Of a stretch of 64,000 bases of DNA, positions 61,401 through 64,000 are shown in pieces. The stretch spans positions 409,315-473,314 of the forward strand of contig NZ_LMDU01000013.1 in NCBI RefSeq assembly GCF_001425165.1, written 5' to 3'. The number at the start of each line of letters is the position of its first letter. The stretch's first letter is position 1. The notes beneath the pieces are model-generated. The model saw only the letters and a list, made by a program, of their open reading frames with translations. It was not told the origin of the DNA and did not search any database. The stretch comes from Pelomonas sp. Root405. GTDB taxonomy: Bacteria > Pseudomonadota > Gammaproteobacteria > Burkholderiales > Burkholderiaceae_C. The position numbers and the translations under genes are program-made.

Positions 61401-61544
61401 ATCGTCGTCATCGGCGGCCTGATCACCAGCACCTTCCTGAGCCTGCTGGTGATCCCGGTGCTCTACGAGATCGTCGACGACATGATCGAGCGCGCCGGGC
61501 GGTTGCGCCGCCGCGGCCGGCCCAGCGAGGTCAGCTCAGCTTGA
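58455..61544 (+). CDS. RND efflux inner-membrane transporter
   Basis: A 1029-residue AcrB-superfamily proton antiporter. The N-terminal helix is [23 protein letters not shown]. Two large periplasmic loops separate membrane bundles starting near residues 335 and 855. The proton-relay aspartates lie in transmembrane helix 4, [15 protein letters not shown], and the helix 11 motif is [15 protein letters not shown] (lysine/asparagine). The AAA-like [14 protein letters not shown] and the pore region are typical of the hydrophobe/amphiphile or related efflux class; the cargo is unknown. GGA lies nine bases before the ATG. It ends the operon and overlaps the convergent chemoreceptor gene by 14 bp. 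Confidence 0.95.
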   Translation: MFNVSRWSIANPVPAIMLFIMLTAAGLYGFKQMKIQQFPDIELPTIVVSASLPGAAPAQMETEVARKIENSLAAVQGLKHLYTKVQDGVATITAEYRLEKPLQEALDDTRDAVSRIRADLPADLRDPVITKMNLSGMPILTYTVSSTRMDDEALSWFVDNQVAKRMLAVRGVGSLARVGGVSRELRVEIDPARLLALRVSAADVSRQLKQVQQEAPGGRAQLGGTEQSLRTIATVQSADQLAALSIPLPDGRQVRLDQVASVSDTLAERRSGAFLNGKQVVGFEIVRAKGAGEVDVAERIRAALEELKAAHPDITITEAFNFVDPVIENYEGSLTLLLEGAFLAVVVVWFFLRDWRATFVSAVALPLSAIPTFLVMYWMGFTLNVVTLLSLSLVIGVLVDDAIVEIENIMRHLTMGKTPLEAAREAADEIGLAVIATTFTLIAVFLPTAFMSGVVGKFFVQFGWTASIAVFFSLVVARMLTPMMAAYILKAPKKVHKEPFWMPTYLKAARWAFTHKGKTMALTAVFGVAACTPLFMGAIPGAFIPPDDLSQTQISVELPPGSTYEQTAAIAEQVRVAAAAHSHVKLVYTAVGGGSAGGDPFAMSGAAEARKATLTLNLTPRSDRSGISKQQIERELRERLDGIAGARLKVSFGGSSEKYQLVLAGEDGEQLAAHAAKVEKELRALPGIGQVTSSSSLQRPELIVRPDAARAADLGVSTAAIADTLRIATAGDYDQLLPKLNLSQRQIPIVVRLPDAARTDLALLGQLTVPGTHGPVPLQQVAEMTVTSGPAQIDRYDRLRNVNFEIELNGRPLSEVQAAAAALPSITNLPPGVSKAEIGDAEAFAELGQGFLLAMGTGVACIYIVLVLLFHAWVQPVTILGALVLSIPGAILALFVTQTDLSMPAMIGMIMLMGIATKNSILLVEYAIVAQREQGLSRLDALLDACHKRARPIVMTTLAMGAGMLPIALGFGTDPSFRAPMAIVVIGGLITSTFLSLLVIPVLYEIVDDMIERAGRLRRRGRPSEVSSA

Positions 61545-63084
61545 AAACCGCCACTGATTGCGACAGCTCATCGGCCTGCTGCTGCAGGCTCTGAGCGGCG
61601 GCGGCGGATTCCTCGACCAAGGCGGCGTTCTGCTGCGTCATCTGGTCGAGGTTGGCGATGGCCTGGCCGATCTGGCCGATGCCGGTGCTCTGCTCGCCGG
61701 TGGCCAGGCTGATCTCCGAAACGATGGCGCTCACGCGGGCGATGGCGTCGATGATGTCCTTCATCGTGTCGCCGGCCTGGGCCACCAGCGTCGCACCGCT
61801 GTGGACGTTCTCGCCGCTTTGCGTGATGAGCGACTTGATCTCCTTGGCGGCCTCCGCGGAGCGCTGAGCCAGTGTGCGCACCTCGCCAGCGACAACCGCG
61901 AATCCGCGGCCCTGCTCGCCCGCCCGCGCGGCCTCGACAGCGGCGTTCAGCGCCAGAATGTTGGTCTGGAAGGCGATCCCGTCGATGACCGAGATGATGT
62001 CGGCGATCTTGGTCGACGAGGCGCTGATGCGCCCCATGGTCTGCACGACTTCGTTGACGACGCTGCCGCCGCGGCGCGCCACGTCGGCCGCGTCGTTGGC
62101 GAGTTGGTTGGCCTGACGGGCCGACTCGGCATTGTGGGTGACGCTGGCGGTCAGCTCCTCCATGGCCGAGGCGGTTTCCTGCAGGTTGGACGCCGCCTGC
62201 TCGGTGCGGTTGCTGAGGTCCTGGCTGCCGACGGCCACTTCGCGCGAGGCCGTGGCGATGCTGTCGGTGCTCCGGCGCACACCGGACACCACCTTGACCA
62301 GCGAATCCTGCATGCCCTGTACGCCGCGCATCACGGCCGCCGTCTCGTCGCGTCCGACCACGTTCACGGGCTGGCTGAGGTCCTGCCCGGCGATGCGTTC
62401 CGCAGCCTTCACTGCGTTGGCCAGCGGCGTCAGGATGGAGCGGATGTTGACCGCCGTGTAGGCGGCCAGCAGCAGCACGGCGATGACGATGACGATGAGC
62501 AGGTTGCGGCGGATGGCCGCCTCCTTCTTCGCGAGTTCGGCTACCCGCGCCGCCGAATGCTTGTCGACGGTGGCGGTTATCTCGCTGAGCGTCTTGTCCA
62601 CGGCCCGCACCGGGCCCTTGACGGGCTCCATCGCCTGATTGGCCGCAGCGGTGTCCGCAAATTCGCCCTTGGCCACGCGCTCGGCAATCCCGTTGAAGCC
62701 GCTGCGATAGTCCTGAAGCGACTTCAGCAGTTCTTCGGGCATGCGCTTTAGATCGGCCGGAAGGTCCAGCTTGCCCATGCGGCCCAGGCTATCGGCGGTC
62801 TTGTCGAAGGTGTCGCTCCAGTCCTTGCGATAACGCTCCACCGACTTGGCGTCCGCCAGGTTGATCAGCAGATCCTTCTCGTAGCGCCGCAGGTTGCCGA
62901 CGCCGGCCCGCACGCCGGCCAGTTGGGTCAGTGACTCGACATCGTTGTCGACATAGTGCGTGAAGTCCGCCTGCGCCTGGGACAGGCTGCGCAGCCCCTG
63001 CACCCCCACCAGCAGCATGGCCAGCACGGCCAGTGCTGCAAGGGCGAGCAGGCGCGCCTTGATCGTGTAGTCGCTCAGCTTCAT
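61531..63084 (-). CDS. Methyl-accepting chemotaxis protein
   Basis: A 517-residue chemoreceptor. Transmembrane helix 1 (residues about 10-30, [18 protein letters not shown]) is followed by a four-helix-bundle periplasmic sensor (about 31-188), helix 2 ([20 protein letters not shown]), a HAMP domain (about 210-265) and the signalling domain with the hairpin tip [48 protein letters not shown]. Methylation-type helices contain [21 protein letters not shown]. No C-terminal CheR-binding pentapeptide is seen. The ATG has GAGGAG at good spacing; a preceding in-frame GTG is less likely. The ligand is unknown. Confidence 0.95.
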   Translation of the reverse strand: MKLSDYTIKARLLALAALAVLAMLLVGVQGLRSLSQAQADFTHYVDNDVESLTQLAGVRAGVGNLRRYEKDLLINLADAKSVERYRKDWSDTFDKTADSLGRMGKLDLPADLKRMPEELLKSLQDYRSGFNGIAERVAKGEFADTAAANQAMEPVKGPVRAVDKTLSEITATVDKHSAARVAELAKKEAAIRRNLLIVIVIAVLLLAAYTAVNIRSILTPLANAVKAAERIAGQDLSQPVNVVGRDETAAVMRGVQGMQDSLVKVVSGVRRSTDSIATASREVAVGSQDLSNRTEQAASNLQETASAMEELTASVTHNAESARQANQLANDAADVARRGGSVVNEVVQTMGRISASSTKIADIISVIDGIAFQTNILALNAAVEAARAGEQGRGFAVVAGEVRTLAQRSAEAAKEIKSLITQSGENVHSGATLVAQAGDTMKDIIDAIARVSAIVSEISLATGEQSTGIGQIGQAIANLDQMTQQNAALVEESAAAAQSLQQQADELSQSVAVFKLS

Positions 63085-63544
63085 CACAACTCCTCCTCAC
63101 GAACGCAGCCGCAACGGGCGGCACCGTCGTCCCTCGCAGCCGCAGCGTGTCGACCAGAAGTGACCACAGCGGCGTGATCTATGGGGGGTCGTGGCGCGAG
63201 CCTAGCCTTTTGCTGGATGGTCGCCTAGTCTCACGCACCCGGGGTGGCAGGCGTCCACAGCTCGCGCATCGCCACTTCGAGGGCATCGCCCACGCGCTCC
63301 GGCGCCCGCCGGGGCCGAGCCCGGAGGGCCACCCAGACCAATTGCCAGGGCGAGCCGTTGCTGCCGAAAACAGCAGCCGTTCTACGTACTGCAGGAGCGG
63401 ACGGTCTTCCTGGGCGTCGAAGTTGGTGAACTGAGCAAGGGCGGCCTACGCATCGCCTTGGCGGGAGGGGCTGAGTGGTTGTCGAGCTTCACGAGCCATC
63501 GTGACAAGGGGACAGCGGAATTTCCAGGGAGGGCAATCGGAGGA
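63085..63544. other. Intergenic stretch without a recognisable gene
   Basis: This 460-bp gap between the chemoreceptor start and the PEP-CTERM stop has several short open frames on both strands, none with a ribosome site or a family signature that I can recognise. It probably contains the chemoreceptor promoter near its left end. A decayed gene cannot be excluded. Confidence 0.45.
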
Positions 63545-64000
63545 TCAAGAGCCTGCGCTTGCAAGCCGAGCGTCGTGGCCGTGTCGTTGGCCGCGTCGAC
63601 GCGCAACCAATGCGAGCACCACCAAGCCAAGAGCGAGCATCGCCGTCGTCGCTGGTTCAGGTACTGCAGCGACCTCGATCGTCATCGACTGTGGCGTGAA
63701 ATCGCTCCAGACGTCCGACGAATCGGTGTTGTCGAAGTAGCTCCACTGCCACGAGTCGCAAACAAGCGTGCTCCCTCCCTCCGGATCAAAGTTGTAGCAG
63801 TTGCGCGATGCCGTCTCCGTGCTGATGGAGCGGTCAGTGCGGGTTGTCCATCCCCCCGTCAGCTGAACGACGTAGGTTCCAGTGATCTTGCCCCTGCATA
63901 ACCGGACACGGTCTATGCGCTGGTTGGCGCGCTCCCGGTCTGGGTGACGCGCTGTTGATGTTGCCTGAACTCCCTGGGTGACCGCATCCGCAGGCTCGAG
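63545..64000 (-). CDS. PEP-CTERM domain secreted protein, C-terminal part
   Basis: The minus-strand frame is open from the right edge to a TGA at 63545 (151 codons), and the gene continues outside the window. It ends in a textbook PEP-CTERM sorting signal: VPEPATTAMLAL, a hydrophobic helix (GLVVLALVA) and a basic RRR cluster, then an unusually long 15-residue tail. Upstream is a secreted-type segment with several Trp, Asp and Thr (GTYVVQLTGGWTTRT, NFDPEGGSTLVCDSWQWSYFDN, DVWSDFTPQSMTIEV), and paired cysteines. Such proteins are exported and processed by exosortase EpsH/XrtA, often linked to exopolysaccharide. The first 40 codons look less protein-like and may include a frame change. Confidence 0.78.
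   Translation of the reverse strand, partial: LEPADAVTQGVQATSTARHPDRERANQRIDRVRLCRGKITGTYVVQLTGGWTTRTDRSISTETASRNCYNFDPEGGSTLVCDSWQWSYFDNTDSSDVWSDFTPQSMTIEVAAVPEPATTAMLALGLVVLALVARRRGQRHGHDARLASAGS

Noticed and set aside
63147..63434. Plus-strand open frame after the chemoreceptor
   Set aside because: No ribosome site, no recognisable motif, Arg/Ser-rich composition like other non-coding frames here.
1..64000. CRISPR arrays, tRNA or rRNA genes, transposases, prophage or attachment sites
   Set aside because: None could be seen on either strand; no regularly spaced repeats, cloverleaf-like sequence or mobile-element protein was found.

Overview
The window is about 64 kb of uniformly GC-rich DNA, densely coding on both strands. 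No rRNA, tRNA, CRISPR array, insertion sequence or prophage was seen. The gene families point to a free-living, polysaccharide-degrading betaproteobacterium of the order Burkholderiales, perhaps a Roseateles/Mitsuaria-like genus. The indicators are Bug-type (TctC) periplasmic binding proteins, a malonate decarboxylase operon, a PEP-CTERM protein, a typical Burkholderiales chemoreceptor and TonB-receptor glycan loci. The taxon is inferred from gene content only.

Region 1 (1-16.6 kb) is a beta-mannan/beta-glucan utilisation locus. On the minus strand are a TonB-dependent receptor, two tandem flavin-dependent 'tryptophan halogenase' paralogues and a GH2 beta-mannosidase; the tail of a GH1 beta-glucosidase lies at the left edge. 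Divergent from the mannosidase runs a tightly overlapping plus-strand operon: sugar-binding protein, two ABC permeases (no ATPase gene), a double SGNH esterase with a CE2-like second half, and two GH5 enzymes. The likely logic is: cut and deacetylate outside, import oligosaccharides through the receptor, finish in the periplasm and cytoplasm.

Region 2 (16.6-20.8 kb) holds a saccharopine-dehydrogenase-like enzyme divergent from a TetR regulator with a clear paired operator, a class II glutamine amidotransferase, a broken RCC1-repeat gene, a TerB-domain protein and a structured inverted-repeat element.

Region 3 (20.8-29.4 kb) is an aldarate (galactarate/glucarate) catabolic cluster: garD divergent from a FadR-type regulator, then kdgD, a Bug binding protein, gudD and an alpha-ketoglutarate semialdehyde dehydrogenase. 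Together they convert galactarate or glucarate to 2-oxoglutarate. A PL10 pectate lyase follows convergently, suggesting pectin as the upstream source.

Region 4 (29.4-39.2 kb) is mostly housekeeping: a metallophosphoesterase lipoprotein, ctpA with a strong terminator, an MFS exporter, moeB, a LOG-family protein overlapping an arginase gene, a CpdA-like phosphodiesterase, and two unrecognised overlapping genes.

Region 5 (39.2-47.3 kb) is a complete malonate decarboxylase operon (mdcA-C-D-E-G-B-H), divergent from a Bug binding protein and followed by a LysR regulator. Region 6 (47.3-55.2 kb) has a DUF429 protein, a soluble diguanylate cyclase, a Fic protein whose core histidine is replaced by glutamine, a multidomain GH5-FnIII-CBM6 lipoprotein with two LacI-type operators, and a Rhizobium-type asparaginase. 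Region 7 (55.2-64 kb) is a TetR-controlled tripartite RND efflux operon, a chemoreceptor and, cut by the right edge, the C-terminal part of a PEP-CTERM protein.
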